Below, piece after piece: positions 1-11,900 of a DNA stretch of 64,000 bases (within the stretch, counting starts at the first letter, position 1; every line of letters starts with the position of its first letter). The translations under genes and the position numbers were made by a program. Origin of the DNA: Aristolochia californica (taxonomy: Eukaryota > Streptophyta > Magnoliopsida > Piperales > Aristolochiaceae); NCBI GenBank assembly GCA_029961685.1, contig JARWKL010000010.1:62001-126000 (forward strand), read 5' to 3'. The notes beneath the pieces were generated by a model that had not been told where the DNA came from, did no database searches, and saw only the letters and a list, made by a program, of their open reading frames with translations.

Positions 1-21
1 AGTACTTTTTATGGTCAGAGA

Positions 22-190
22 TTGGCATGGGACCTCCGTCTCCAACAGCCATTTAATGACTTAGAAGCTAATAAAGTGCTATGGAAGCTGGATTCCACAT
101 ATATAAGTTCTGCTGGTCATGAAGAGCCAATATCGACAGCAACACCAACAGGGCAGCTCGCTACTGTCTTTTTATATAAGCTCATCCTTA
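22..190 (+). pseudogene. Possible LINE ORF2 scrap at window start
   Basis: A short open stretch reads WDLRLQQPFNDLEANKVLW. The pattern W-x-L-x-x-x-x-x-x-N-D-x-E is what plant LINE ORF2 proteins carry upstream of the zf-RVT region; LINE-D at 17.7 kb has the similar [13 protein letters not shown]. No catalytic motif is present and the match is short. The rest of 1-386 shows no gene; it is intron of the TOC1 gene whose exons start at 8937. Confidence 0.25.
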
Positions 191-386
191 CTGATTTCAG
201 TAACATAACTTCAAGCTGGGCCCCAGCAGAGCTAAAGTTGTTCAATTTATTTGGTGAGTTGAACACAAGAAGATACTTTTTTTTTTTTTTTGAGAAAGAA
301 CACATGAACATACTTGTGATGAACTCCAAAGAAGAGGTTGCCAAAAACTAAAGAATCTGTGGCAGTTTTATAACAATGTTGAAGTG

Positions 387-403
387 TTGTTTGAACTTAT
401 CTT
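387..403. repeat. Target-site duplication, left copy (LINE-A)
   Basis: The 17 bases 387-403 recur at 6851-6867 with one mismatch (TTGTTTGAACT then T or G, then ATCTT). The pair exactly brackets the LINE and the left copy abuts its A-tail (read as T on this strand), as expected from target-primed reverse transcription. Confidence 0.85.
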
Positions 404-540
404 TTTTTTGAAATGGTGATGATTTTATTTCAAAAGAGAGCAAGAAAATACATCAAGGGAGGCCTCCTCTTACAACAAGAGATTGAAGGAACCCAATCTT
501 GCACAAGAGTCTGATTCTACAACCGTACTGGCTGATCTAA

Positions 541-3500
541 GTACATGAGATCAAGAATAGGGAATAGAGGAAACAAGGTCCATAATATCAAGAAAAAGCT
601 ACCAATGACGCAATGGAGGGAAAGAGGCGGAGAATTACTAGCCAATGACCACCTTGGAGTCCCCTTTCACAATGAGCGGACCGCTGAAGTGATTCTGAAA
701 AATGTGAAGGTTGTGGAGAAGGCCCGAGAATTGTGCCGTGGTCGAGTCAGCAATGCCGAGAGGACTAGAGTAGGTGATAAAAGCCGAGCCTCCTGGGTCA
801 AATATCACCCCGCCGAAACCCGCCATCCTAGGATTCCTGAGGGCACTACCATCAAAGTTGAGCTTAAAGTGGCCGACAGGAGGGTGGGTCTAAACAACCA
901 CCCGGGGGGAGGATGGAGTGGACATCTGAGCAATCACCTTTTAGTTGGTATGGAGAAGGGCACATGAAAGGCACTAAAATTCCTTTCTAGTGTGAATCCA
1001 GGTGGAGATGAGGCCCGTAGCAGTACAAGTGATCTCAACAGCCGAGCGAGAGATGCAGTCAAAACGACGAGAGTTCCTCTCCTTCCAAAGGGATGTGAGC
1101 AACACATGCAAATAAAAGGAACTTACCAAGGCTAGGTAGACGGATCCCAGAGGGGTAGCGACACATGGTGCTCAAGTCGTGAGTAATGCAAAATTGGAGA
1201 CCCATAATGTCGAACAAAAAACTTCAATTCTGCCAGGCGAAGGTGAAGTGTAGAATGAGGTGACAAGTGGTCTCAGCCTCAAGCCCACAGAAAGGGTAAA
1301 GGGGATCAGGAGAAGTGTTACCGTGCCATATGAGATTGTCAGCAATAAGGATTCTATTGCAGCAGGCACTTCTGAGGAAGAATCTCACCCGGGGAGGAGC
1401 CATGACATGCCAAGCAATGGCAGTCGGACAGGGGGCTTAGTCCAGCCCATAAGAAGACTATAGGTAGAAGAAACTGACAAACTCTCACTATCATCAGGAA
1501 GCCAAATCATCTGATCAGTCACTTGAGCACGAAGCTTAATACCACCAAGTCCGTCAATTGGATCACAGATGGCAATATCCTCCACATCTGTGAGTTGCAC
1601 CTCATACGAAGATCCCAGGAGCCATTTCCCCAAGCATCGACAACAGAGAGATCACGACAAGTGGTAAGTTGGAAAAGCGGGGGGAAGGAGGTGGCAAGAG
1701 GACCGTCGCCCAACCACCAATCGGTCAAAAAGCAAAGGTTGGATCCATCAACAACAAAATAGCATATGGTAGTGCGGAAGATAGGGAGAAGATGAAACAT
1801 GGCCTTCTAAATGGGGAAGAGATGGCGACTATTGCCATTGGTAATCCATCTAGCCCCAAGACGCAGAAGCTTGGAGGTCACCATCGGTATCCAAAAGGAC
1901 ACTGAGCTGGACTTAAGTTTCCAAAACCACTTAGTAGAAGGATAGATCCCATCTCATGGGTACACCATACCGCCCAAGAACTTCAGCATACAAACATCTT
2001 CCCAGCTGATGAGGTGATAGTGAAAATCATTATTGGTACTGCGCCATAGAAATCGTCTCTTGATCATATCAATGCGCTGGCAGACAGAGGTGGGGCAAGG
2101 CAGAAATGAGAGAATATAATTGGGTATACATGCCAGACAAGAGTTGAGAAGAGTCAATCTACCAGCTTTGGAGAACAGCCTACCCTTCCAGATAGATAGC
2201 CATCGTTCAAGCCTTTGAATAACCGAAGCCTAGAGTCCCATCCGAGGTAGGAGGATGGGGGAGACGCGATCGAGCAACCCAGAGTGTCTGCCTTGAACTG
2301 AAGGAGAGGGGAGAGGTGGCTCGATATGGAAACCCATAATAATTGTCTTCCTCTAGTTAATCTTCTAACTAAAAGTGGTCTCAAATAGGCCGAGGAGGGC
2401 TTTAATATTGTGAATTTGATATTGTACTGGTACCAAAGCAAATAGTGTCATCAACAAATTGTAGCAAAGGAATATCGAAGCAACTCTAGTCCGAGATAGC
2501 ATTGAGACACCCAATGCTATAGGCAGATTAAAAACATAGAGGATAGGTACTCTGCAATGATAATGAAGAGCAGTAGGGAGAGGGTGTCCCTTTGTCAGAT
2601 GCTACGGGAACTATGAAAAAACGCTACAAACAGTGCCATTGAGAAGTAAAGAGTAAGAGGCTAAAGAGATACAACTACAAATCCAAAATCTCCATTTGTC
2701 CCCAAAACCCATGCGTAATAAAATATCATCCAGAAGGGATCAGCTCACACGTTCGAAAGCCTTTTCAAGGTCAAGCTTGACGACAAAACGGGGGAGGCCC
2801 AACTTGACGAATTGATCAATAATCTCGTGAGTGGCCATGGCAGAGTCGAGGATGTGTCGGCTTTGGATAAAATCACTTTGACTGTAGTGGATGATGGTGG
2901 GAAGAACAACCTTAAGACGACAAACCAAGATGCAAGCAATGATCTTGTACGGGTTAGAGACGAGACTAATCGACATGAAATCTCGGGGATTCTCAACATT
3001 GGCTTTCTTGGGCACTAGAGCAATAAGGGAGACACCGATACTTAAGTGATACCACGATCATAGAAGTTGAGGACCATGGAGATAACGTTTGTCCTCTAGG
3101 TAGGCCAACAAATTGTGTAGAATTCACCATTATATCTGTCGGGGCCTTATCACACGGGAGGCCCAAAACAACATCCTCAACTTCAAGATCCAAAAAAGGT
3201 AACTCAATAAAGGCCGCCAAGACAGGAGAGATCGAGGCAAAGCGAAGACTAGACAGACGAGGGCGGTGGTGGCAGTCTTCCCTGTAAAGATATATGAAAA
3301 AACTAAGAGAAACATCAGTAATAGAGGCCCTATCCGAAGTAACTTCATTGTTTCCATTGTAGTCCTTCGGCGAGCCGAGGCAACAACATGAAAGAACTTT
3401 GTGTTGGCGTCACCCTCGACCAACCACTTAAAATGGGCCCATTGTTTCCATTGTGCCTGTTCAATGTGAAGAATAGATTGAAGACTATTTTGGAAAGAGA

Positions 3501-4480
3501 TTCGATTAGAGAATTCAGCATAAGTAAGATACCTTTGCTCCTTTATCAAAAAACAAAAAGATACCTTTGCTCCTCCATGAGGTCAAGGCCAGCAATCTGA
3601 GACTAGAGCGAAGACTTATCAAAAATGGCAGAGGACCAAGAAGACGCTTCAGCTTGCAAGGGAAGGACCAACCATCATAATTGTAGTTCCCAATAGCCCC
3701 CCACCACGAAGTAATATAATCAGCAGAGTGTTTATCCATCAGCCAAGTGTTGTCAAACCGAAAGGGGCAGGGCCCCATTTGTCAAGTTTGGTGTCAATCT
3801 GAATGGGCCAATGATCCGAGCTTGCTCAGCTTAAAACAGAACCACATATGTTCTCATAGTGCCTGAGCCAATCACCAGTGGAGAAGAAGTGGTCTAGCTC
3901 TAAAAGGATGGGTGGTCTTTGTCCATTAAACCAGGTGAAGGTCTTACGGAAAGTCAAATCTCCTCCAGTTCAAAGCTACCAATGAAATCAACAAAGTGAC
4001 GCATAGTAGAAGAAATTCTGGTTGAGGGGGGAGACTTATCACTGCAAAACAGATTGCATTAAAATCCCCAACAAGGAGCCAAGGGATGGGCTAATGAGAG
4101 AGGAGATCAATGAGTTCTTCCCAATAAGAGCGATGCTCCCGGTAGCGAGTATGCCCATAAATTCTAGCGAGGCCCAAATCAAATCCGTGCATCTGTCCCG
4201 TAATTTGATTCCAAAAGAGAAGGAGCCAATAACGTGATCCAAGACTTCAACTATAGATGAGTTCTAAAGGAGGAGAAGACCTCCGGAAAATCTAATAGCA
4301 TTAATAGCTAGCCACTCCAGATTGCTACAACCCCATACATCATGAACAAAGGAATTAGAAGAGTTTTGACATTTAGATTCTTGCAAGATTACAATTGATG
4401 AGTGGCTCCTAGCAAAGAGATTGCGTTCAATGGCACGCATCCTAGGAGAGCCAATCCCGTGGACATTCCATGAGGTTACA
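541..4480 (-). pseudogene. LINE-A ORF2 (endonuclease, RT, zf-RVT, RNase H), broken
   Basis: ORF2 starts just after ORF1. The endonuclease region keeps WLLVGDFNAI (about 4090-4052). RT fragments keep RDFMSISLVSNPYKI and FVVKLDLEKAFERV (2740-3015; the Asp is a catalytic residue) and QFVDDTICFG (about 2465-2430), the Y/F-x-D-D box. Residues around 1633-1385 match the zf-RVT region. The 3' part (about 930-540) is an RNase H-like domain with GIADSTTAQF and KGDSKVVIG. Stops and frameshifts are spread throughout. The plant RNase H at the C-terminus is typical of plant L1-type LINEs, so the domain order itself is not new. Confidence 0.8.
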
Positions 4481-4481
4481 A

Positions 4482-6806
4482 TTATTTTCTTCCTTTTCGA
4501 TTGACTCTTGAAGTGGGCTTGTCTCCCGGTAAGTAGCCCTTATAAATCACTTCCATTTTTTTCGCAAGTTCCATTATGTGGCTCCAAGTTTCCTCATCAA
4601 ATTTACCACGTTCAGATTGTAGAGCTTGGAAAAATTGCTGGTTTCTATCGTCCGGCGGAGGGAGGCAGAAATCACCCAAGACTGGATCAACCTGTGGGTG
4701 AGGCGTGCTGCTGGATTCCCCAAAAGAGAGGGCTTTGGACGCGATGCGGCGTTGGCGTTTGTATGAGGCCAGCGAAGGTGGCGAGTAGGCAGCAAGACGG
4801 GAACCACCAGATGAGGGGTTTTTGGGCCAACTAGTAATAGATGAGGTAGATTCGCTATCAAAGAGTGAGGGGGAATTGGTCCGGTAGTGGAGGGTCCATC
4901 CGAGCACACTGTCTACTGACGGGAGGGGCAATAGCTGCGGACTGAGGCTAAAGGAGGGGAGGCACAATGTATGGGCCGGGTGTAGGAGAGGCCAGTTGCG
5001 GGAGGCTTGTGGTTCCGGTTGAGACAAGGGGGAGTCATGGAGCTGGCTAAGTAGGGGCGGGGGGCAGGCTAGGTGGGGCCAGTTGGGGAATATAATGGAG
5101 GGGGGTACAAAGTTTGGTGAGTTGGCAGGCTCACCAGTTGGGTGGGCCTCCAAGTGGGAAAAGGAGTTAGGTGATGGAGCAGTGGGAGGGTCTGATTTCA
5201 AAGAGGCAACGAAGCTAGGTAGGAGGCAAAGGTGGGTCGGGGTTTGAATTTGAAATGAAGGGTAGGAGAGGTAGCCGTAGGCAGATGACAAGAGGTTGTT
5301 AGGGGGCTCAATGGTGGTAGGGGCGGGAGAGTCTGCGGGTAGGCAGGGTGGCTCACTTGTTGGCCAAGTTGTGATAGTAGGTGAATTGTGGAGGGGTTTC
5401 ATCTCTGCTGCTACCGTCGGCGAAAATAACAGTGTCACTGACGAGATCACCAAATGTCATATCGAGCCAAAAGGAGGATTGACCGGTGTCAATTTGTAGG
5501 AAGGAAGTCTTAGATTGGATGCTGCAGGGATTAATGACTAGATGGGCATGGTCGAGTCTCCGGTGATCGGCATTGCAATCATCAGGTCGGATGAGGGTGC
5601 CATAATGGTTGGCGATGAAATTGAAGACACTCTCGCCCCACAGATCAGGCGGAAGGCCCGCAAATTGGATCCATTGACCGAGGCATTGTCGGTGCAAAGC
5701 TGGATTCTAGTCTTGAACAAAAGAAAGGGGAGCCGAGACAAGGAGTTGAACAGCCATCCATCGATCCCGAGTGAACAAAAATTGACTATCCACTCACTCG
5801 GATAGAGGTAAGAAGACGATGGTCTGTAATTGAGGTGCAACTGACGAGAGAACCAGTTGGAGATGGTCAGACCGTTGACAGGTGTGGTGCCGAAGTAATC
5901 AAAGCTGCACATTCTAGTCAGTCGAGGCTAGAGCGAAGCAAGTGTGTGTGGTGGGGGGACATGAGAAGGGTGAAGCAAGGGTAGGTTTCGAGGTAGTCGA
6001 ATTGGGTAGGAGTGGGGGATAGTCGATTACAGGGGTGGGGGGTTGGGTGTTAGCTGACGGTGGGGATGGGTGTGCCGGGGGCATCGGGGAAATTGGGTCC
6101 AGCCAAAAGAGATATTTGTGGCCTCCGAATGGTAATGCGAACCATGGTGGTTTGGTCCCGATATTGGACAATGCGGCAGTCGACAGGGTCTCTCCGGTGA
6201 ATGATGTGAAAACTGAATCTCTAGGGTCCAAACCAGAGCTCTTTGGACCTTTGGCCAGGAGTCGTGAACAACTTTGGTAGCTTCCATGAACTGAGAGATG
6301 AATGAGGTGCATGCTGCAATCGGTATGGTGCTGAAGGCACGACGAGCCCCAATCTTTGTCGTCACCCAAACGTAGGGAGTGGCACGGAGAGCTACTTGAG
6401 CAACCGAAAGGTTGGCAGGGCCATATGTGTAGCAAAAAGGGGCAGTGAGGGGCATCACAGAGTCATGAGAGTGCTGGTGTCGATTCTGTCTTCGATAGAC
6501 GGTGGTCCAGTTGGCGTCGACATCATCGTCTTTGGTCCTCGGAGCGTCGCGCGAAAAGCCAAGGCCGGAGGTCCTCTCTGTGTCATCAGCATTGCGGCGG
6601 TGAGGTGAGATCAGAACATTGGCAGGCCATCGGTCGTCTTTGGTGGTGTTATCTGGTGCTCGCCGGGAACGAGAGTTCGGCAAGGTTGTCGGGCTTTGTT
6701 GTCGAGAACAACGACGGGGCAGGGGAGGGGAGGGGATGTCTGTGATGGCCACCGCGATTGGGGGGAGTTTCCCGATCAGGAACAACGATCGCCTCTCGCC
6801 TCTCAT
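4482..6806 (-). pseudogene. LINE-A ORF1 (gag-like nucleic-acid binding protein), broken
   Basis: ORF1 begins near 6806 with an Arg-rich N-terminus followed by DANWTTVYRRQNR, a W-x-x-V-x-R-R-x-x signature common in plant LINE ORF1 proteins. The middle (about 5910-5360) is the DUF4283-like fold with QWIQFAGLPPDLWGESVFNF and a hydrophobic DMTFGD strand. The C-terminal third (5453-4482) is Pro/Ser-rich with a basic YKRQRR patch and ends in RVNRKGRK. At least two frame changes are needed to join 6806-6027, 5912-5538 and 5697-4482. In this family ORF1 binds the element RNA; no function is expected for this copy. Confidence 0.75.
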
Positions 6807-6850
6807 AGCATATTTCCTTGAGAGGATAATAGCTTAGCTGATTCTTTAGC

Positions 6851-6867
6851 TTGTTTGAACTGATCTT
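6851..6867. repeat. Target-site duplication, right copy (LINE-A)
   Basis: Matches 387-403 with 16 of 17 bases identical. It marks the 5' end of LINE-A and confirms that the element is an insertion and not a rearranged block. 6868-7258 holds no gene that I can support. Confidence 0.85.
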
Positions 6868-7258
6868 AGTGGACTGCTCTTCCTCATTCTTGGTTTAGGG
6901 TGCAATATTCGGGAAAAATTGGGCCAGTTCAGCATGACAGCATCTGATCCACTACTTATTTTCCAAACCTGCTTATGGAAGCTTCCAAAGTCTGGCTTAA
7001 TCCTATAGAAATTAGACATGGCTACATTCCCAGGGTGCCCATGGAAGGAAAAGATAAGAAAACTTCTGACGAGAAGTCTAGCTCTTTATGTCATGTGATT
7101 GAAGCAGGTCTTCACATGACATTTTCTACGGTCAACACTTATGAAGGACTTCCCCCCTCTCCTTCTTACCTATTTATATTATGCAGAAGTATTGGAAGCT
7201 AATCTCTACTTTTTCAGCTCCCTCTCCCATCAGAATTTTGCAATGGGTCCCTTCCGAG

Positions 7259-7545
7259 ATTTGGATGGTTGAAGCTAAGGTTTGATGGCGGTCCTTCAGA
7301 CACCCAAAGGCTGAGAGGTATTGGAGGGGCTATAAGGATCGGTTTAGCAGAACATTGCTGGTCTAGTTAAGTTCTCTTGGTGTTTGCAATTCCACTGAAA
7401 TTGAAAGTTGTGCCCTCCTATAGAATTTGTACTTTTCTTTCAGCTTTTCAGCTCCCTAGTTGCTGTAGAAGGGGAATCGGCCAACATCATTTCATGGATG
7501 AAAAGAAGTCCTCCCAACCACCATGGAAACTTTTGTATGTTTTCA
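7259..7545 (+). pseudogene. LINE RNase H-domain remnant
   Basis: Starting at 7259 the frame reads FGWLKLRFDGGPSDTQRLRG and then IGGAIRIG, which is the first strand of plant LINE RNase H (W-x-K-L-N-F-D-G then G-x-G-G-V-x-R-D). After stops, AVEGESANIISWMKR (about 7460-7505) matches the E-G-D-S-x-x-V-I-x-W strand. The right edge is cut by the TRIM at 7551. No RT is attached, so this is a truncated relic of an older LINE inside the TOC1 intron. Confidence 0.55.
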
Positions 7546-7550
7546 ATGAG

Positions 7551-7870
7551 TGTTAATGAATAGTCTTACATGGATTAATGAATACAAAGATATTGGTTTT
7601 ATTAGTTGGGAAATAAGGTTCTTAACTTATTAGTCATTTTGGGATAGACCTTCGATATGACTTCACGTAGTATCATTGTTCTTATACGTGGGCCTCCACC
7701 CAAACTGACCATGTGTAGGAACTACAAAAGAGTGCCTACACGTAACGGTGAGTATTAAAGAATAGTCCCACATGGATTTGTTAGTACAGAGATCTTGGGT
7801 TTATTAGTTGAGAAAGAGGGCTCTTAAGTTGGCTAGTCATTTTGGGATGAGCCTTGGACCCAACTTTACA
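7551..7870 (+). mobile_element. TRIM-1 (terminal-repeat retrotransposon in miniature)
   Basis: Two direct repeats of about 115-118 bp, 7551-7665 and 7753-7870, share blocks such as GAATAGTC-C/T-ACATGGATT and TAGTCATTTTGGGAT. They flank a gene-free spacer of under 100 bp. A perfect 5-bp target duplication ATGAG lies at 7546-7550 and 7871-7875. A decayed primer site (GTAGTATCATTG) follows the first repeat. The short terminal repeats, 5-bp duplication, primer site and lack of genes define a TRIM. The same family appears truncated at 15,943-16,024. Confidence 0.8.
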
Positions 7871-7875
7871 ATGAG

Positions 7876-8936
7876 ATAATAGCCATTTGTTTCTTAATGA
7901 AAAATGGCAGCATATACTAAATCTGACAATAGTATTTCATACTCTTTGGCTCAAGGCGTCTCCAGGAGTTCTCTTTTAGTTGGGCATTCTTGTCCCATTT
8001 CTTCTGAAGCTTGGGAATTCCCTCTCCCTCTATCTTGTAATTATTTTCTTTTAATAATTTCATCTTCAAAACAAAAACAAACAAAAAAAAACTGTCAAAA
8101 GCCTGTTAGTGAGACCAAGGGAGCTCAGCCTTCTTACACCACCCAACGACTACTTTGGAGTCACCATCTACACAATGATGCCTCTATTTGATCCACAAGG
8201 CTTGGAGCTTTGTCAATGTCAAGTCAAAAATACCAGCCAGCCCCCCCCCCCCCCCCCCCCCCCCCCCTCAAAAGTAGCAACGGCTATTACATCATGAGAT
8301 CTGAACACCCCACTTAAAAGGAACATCTGTCTAAGTTGAGTTTGAATACCTCTAGGGAGTGGTGACTAACCAATTGTGGTACTTAAGAGGCAGCTTCTAG
8401 TTGTGCTGTTTGAGATGTGCCAATACAAAATTAATTAGCTACTGCACAATTTTGCAGGAGGTTGATGATGATTTCATGCCTTTGGCAGAGTCCATCTGGC
8501 ATGGAGTGGGAACTTTGGTTATAGGGGGTTAAAACAATTTTGGTTCTAGCAAGAGGGCCACTGGAAAGCTGGCCTTTCTACTCTCACTAGAAATCATTGA
8601 GGTTTGATTTTGAAACATTTTCATGGACCAGGGCCACGGCCCTCCCATGCTCTAGCATTAGCCCATTTACATTTCAGATACGTATGGACGAAGTCCATCA
8701 AAAAGGTATTCTACATTGTAATTCCCTCATTTTATTTATTTACTAATTTAAGATTGGCATGTGTCAATGATTAATTCGTCATTCAATTCAGATGCTAGAC
8801 TCAAAATAGTACATACTGCATAACCAGATAAACTGATGCAGCCTTATTTTGAATGTTTAAGCAGTAAATGTTTGTGTAGCGCTGGACTTTTTGACTCCAG
8901 ACACTAATTGATGCATTTCTTCGAATGTTTACTTAG
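7876..8936. other. TOC1 intron sequence with a small LINE scrap and a poly-C tract
   Basis: No gene is visible here. Minus-strand bases near 8165-8125 read GDSKVVVGWC, a scrap of LINE RNase H. The block ends at the AG acceptor 8935-8936, directly before the TOC1 exon. Confidence 0.5.
8241..8267 (+). repeat. Poly-C tract, 27 bases
   Basis: An unbroken run of 27 cytosines in the TOC1 intron. Long pure C runs are unusual in plant introns. Shorter ones occur at 17,500-17,510 and 25,761-25,775. Confidence 0.95.
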
Positions 8937-11900
8937 TGATGTCATCACAGGATGAGGTTTCTGTTGTTATTAAATGCTTGAGACTTGGAGCAGCTGACTA
9001 TCTGGTGAAGCCTTTACGGACCAATGAACTATTGAATCTGTGGACACACATGTGGAAGCGAAGACGCATGGTTTGAACAACTTAAATTCAGCAGTATCTT
9101 GTCTAACTTGTCACTGCGTTTCTGATGAAGCCTGTGTTTCTTAATGGCCTATAACACTTTTGAGTAAAAACAATATATGGCATGTCTGACCTAACTAACA
9201 ATAATTGTCATGTTTTGACAGCTTGGGCTTGCAGACAAGAACATCTTAAACTATGACTTTGATGGGGCAGGATCAGACCCTAGTGATGCTAATACAAACA
9301 GCACAACTTTATTCTCAGATGACACTGATGACATGACTCGAAGGAGCAACATTCCTGAAACAGGTGCTTCAAATCATCCAGAATCTGATGTAAGTATGAC
9401 ATGGAGCTTGCATGGTAGTTTATATCGATAGATGGGAGTTTGAATGGTAAAATACTTCACTATTCACAAAAAGAGAAAAGATCGATAAGGGGTTTTGACT
9501 TCTGAAAGGAAAAATCGTCACCATTAACCTACCTGACAGATCATCTTTTTCCATAATATTATTTGCAATTGTTGCTCCCTTATGGAGGAGAACATGGATA
9601 ACATGTACATCCACTGCCCCTTCGCCTTTGGCATCTGGGTCTATCCCAAAAATTTGGCTCTTCAATACATTTAAAAGAAGTTTCATTTGCTGTTTGATTG
9701 ACACTTTGGTCTGTCTTCTATCTTTTCTTTTTACCTTTCACCCAAACCATTTCAAAAAATTCTCTTCCCCCCTTTCTCTTGCATCTTCTTACTCGGGTAG
9801 GTAAGGTTCCAGATTTCCAACATGTCTCAAGTGTGCTGCATAGTAGGGCATTTGGAAAATTGTATCTGCTTCTTAGAATCGGAGGCTGATGAAGCCTTAT
9901 TATTGGAATACCTTTTCACTAGTGATGGTTGAGAGTTAGTTTTGATTGGAGTTGGATGGCGAATCCTAAGCCTGCAAGGAATGGTGGTCTCAGCAATGGA
10001 TGTTTCAAATGCAACAACTAGGAGATTGAGGGTCCCCTTCTTGGAGGTGCAGTGCAGTCTTAACTTCATGTTATTTGATCTATGTGATTGTTTGTCCTAA
10101 GGGTAGGTATTTGATAGACCCCAAATTCGTTTTACTTACTCTAGAAGGAGTAAGCAGCAGCTGAAGGATAATTAGAAGAATTAACAGTTGATTAATGGGG
10201 ACAGGGCTATTTTTGTAATTTTACAGTTTTAAGTGGTTACTGGGATCGTGGGGGAATATAGAGGGGCAGCAAAGAGAGAGAAGGGGGATTTTCGTGATTT
10301 GTCTTTAGAGCCTTGCTCAGAGAGTTGAGATTTTTTTGAGATTATTGTGGCAAACGGCGAGAATGAGGCGACGCCCAAAGGAACGTGAGGCGGAAACGCC
10401 GTCGCTCGAGAAGAATATTCACCAGACTCTCTCCTTGGCAGCAGGGGGGGCAGGAGAAAGATCAACCTCACCTCCTCAAAAGAGCAGTCGCAGTGGATAA
10501 TCCTGTTACAAGGACTCAGTAGAGACAAGAAGACCGTGGCAAATCGCCGGCGACGGAGGAGGATGGCCCCTGGAGCACGGCGAAAGGAAGATCAGCGAGA
10601 AGTACAGGAAGTGTCAAGACGAGAGGCTCATCATGGAGTTACGGAGATTCTGAGATCACAATGGCCCTAAAGCAAGGGCGGAATACCAAGGTAATCCGAA
10701 TCACGCTGCGGAACGGGCAAAGAAGCTCCTTTATTTCGATTCCCCTGGCCTCTGTCTCTGATTTTGCACGATGCCTGGAGGAGGGAGATCCCGGAAATGT
10801 TCCGAGATTTCGTGAAATCAGAATTGGGGAGATCTCCTTCTCCCTTTCCGTATTCAGAAAACAAAGGATTAGAGAGCTCAAGGTAATCTAGAGAAGAGGG
10901 CTTACAATCATGGCGCGGGTATACCTAACAGAGACTCTCGGGCAGGCTCAGTGCTCGAAAGAGATGTGGAACTCAATCCTGGCCATCGGAGAGAAGTATG
11001 CTGAATTTCCCATACTGATAAATGAAAAAACCCACTCCCCTCCCAACAAAGACCTTCGACACTTCCCCCCCTTTCCAACTCCCAACTCAAAAAGCCCAAC
11101 CCCTAAACCACCACCCTCCATATCACCCCTCCAAAATATCTCCCAAACGACTGTCTAGATCCCGACCATAACTATACCCCCCGAAATATTAAAAAATGGG
11201 AAACAAAAGCTCAGCGTTGGATTAATTGTGGAATCATCCTATGAAAGATGGAATAGCAGTAGCCTCACGCTTTGGTTTGGCGAGTCTTCATGTTTCAGCC
11301 CATGGTAGCGTGGATGGAGCCTCGGAAATGGCTGGTTCTCCCTAAAACGGAGGAGACGGAAGAAATTCTGGAGAACAAGAAATGGCTACGGGAAGAAGAA
11401 TTACTTGTATCTAAGTGGGAAGAAACCCCGGTATGCCAGCCTCTTGGCCAATGGGTTTCAATCCGAGGTCTCCCGATTGAGTTTTGGTCGATTGAGGTGC
11501 TCAACAAATTTTTTAATACATTCGGAAGGATCATCCAGTGGTTGGACACCACAACGGAGGGATCAAAGCTCGACGTTGCGATGGCATTTGTTGACCCAAA
11601 CTCCTGTTGGAGAGAGCCCTGTTTTCAAAAATTAAGTTTCGGTGGTGATTTTGTGTGGATAGAGGTGTCCTTCGGGGAACTCTGCATACTGAGACCACCG
11701 GAATGTTGCCTAACGTGAAAGAGAAGCAACATGTCGGAGGTCATAGCTTACGAGAATCCTGGACGAGTTAACTCAGGAGACACCAGTCAGGATCCCTCCC
11801 GCTCAGGTGAGTCCACATCCCTACCGAGTTTTGACTCAGACTCAAACTCGAAGATAAATTCAGAGAGTAGTGTTTTCGAAAAATATGCCTATTCTGAGTG

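Larger units (their letters stand above)
404..6850 (-). mobile_element. LINE-A, near full-length non-LTR retrotransposon
   Basis: A 6.4-kb L1-type plant LINE on the minus strand, lying in an intron of the TOC1 gene. Read 5' to 3' it has a GC-rich leader, ORF1 (6806-4482), ORF2 with apurinic endonuclease, reverse transcriptase, zf-RVT and a plant-type RNase H (about 4480-540), a 3' UTR and a short A-tail at 404-409. A 17-bp target-site duplication flanks it. The length suggests a complete insertion. Both ORFs are broken by many stops and frameshifts, so it is dead. The 3' end (tail, then GAAATGGTGAT on the plus strand) resembles the LINE tail at 25,122, so the same family is present more than once. 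Confidence 0.9.

Noticed and set aside
545..967. Plus-strand frame of 140 residues
   Set aside because: Antisense to LINE-A RNase H; no recognisable motif in this direction.
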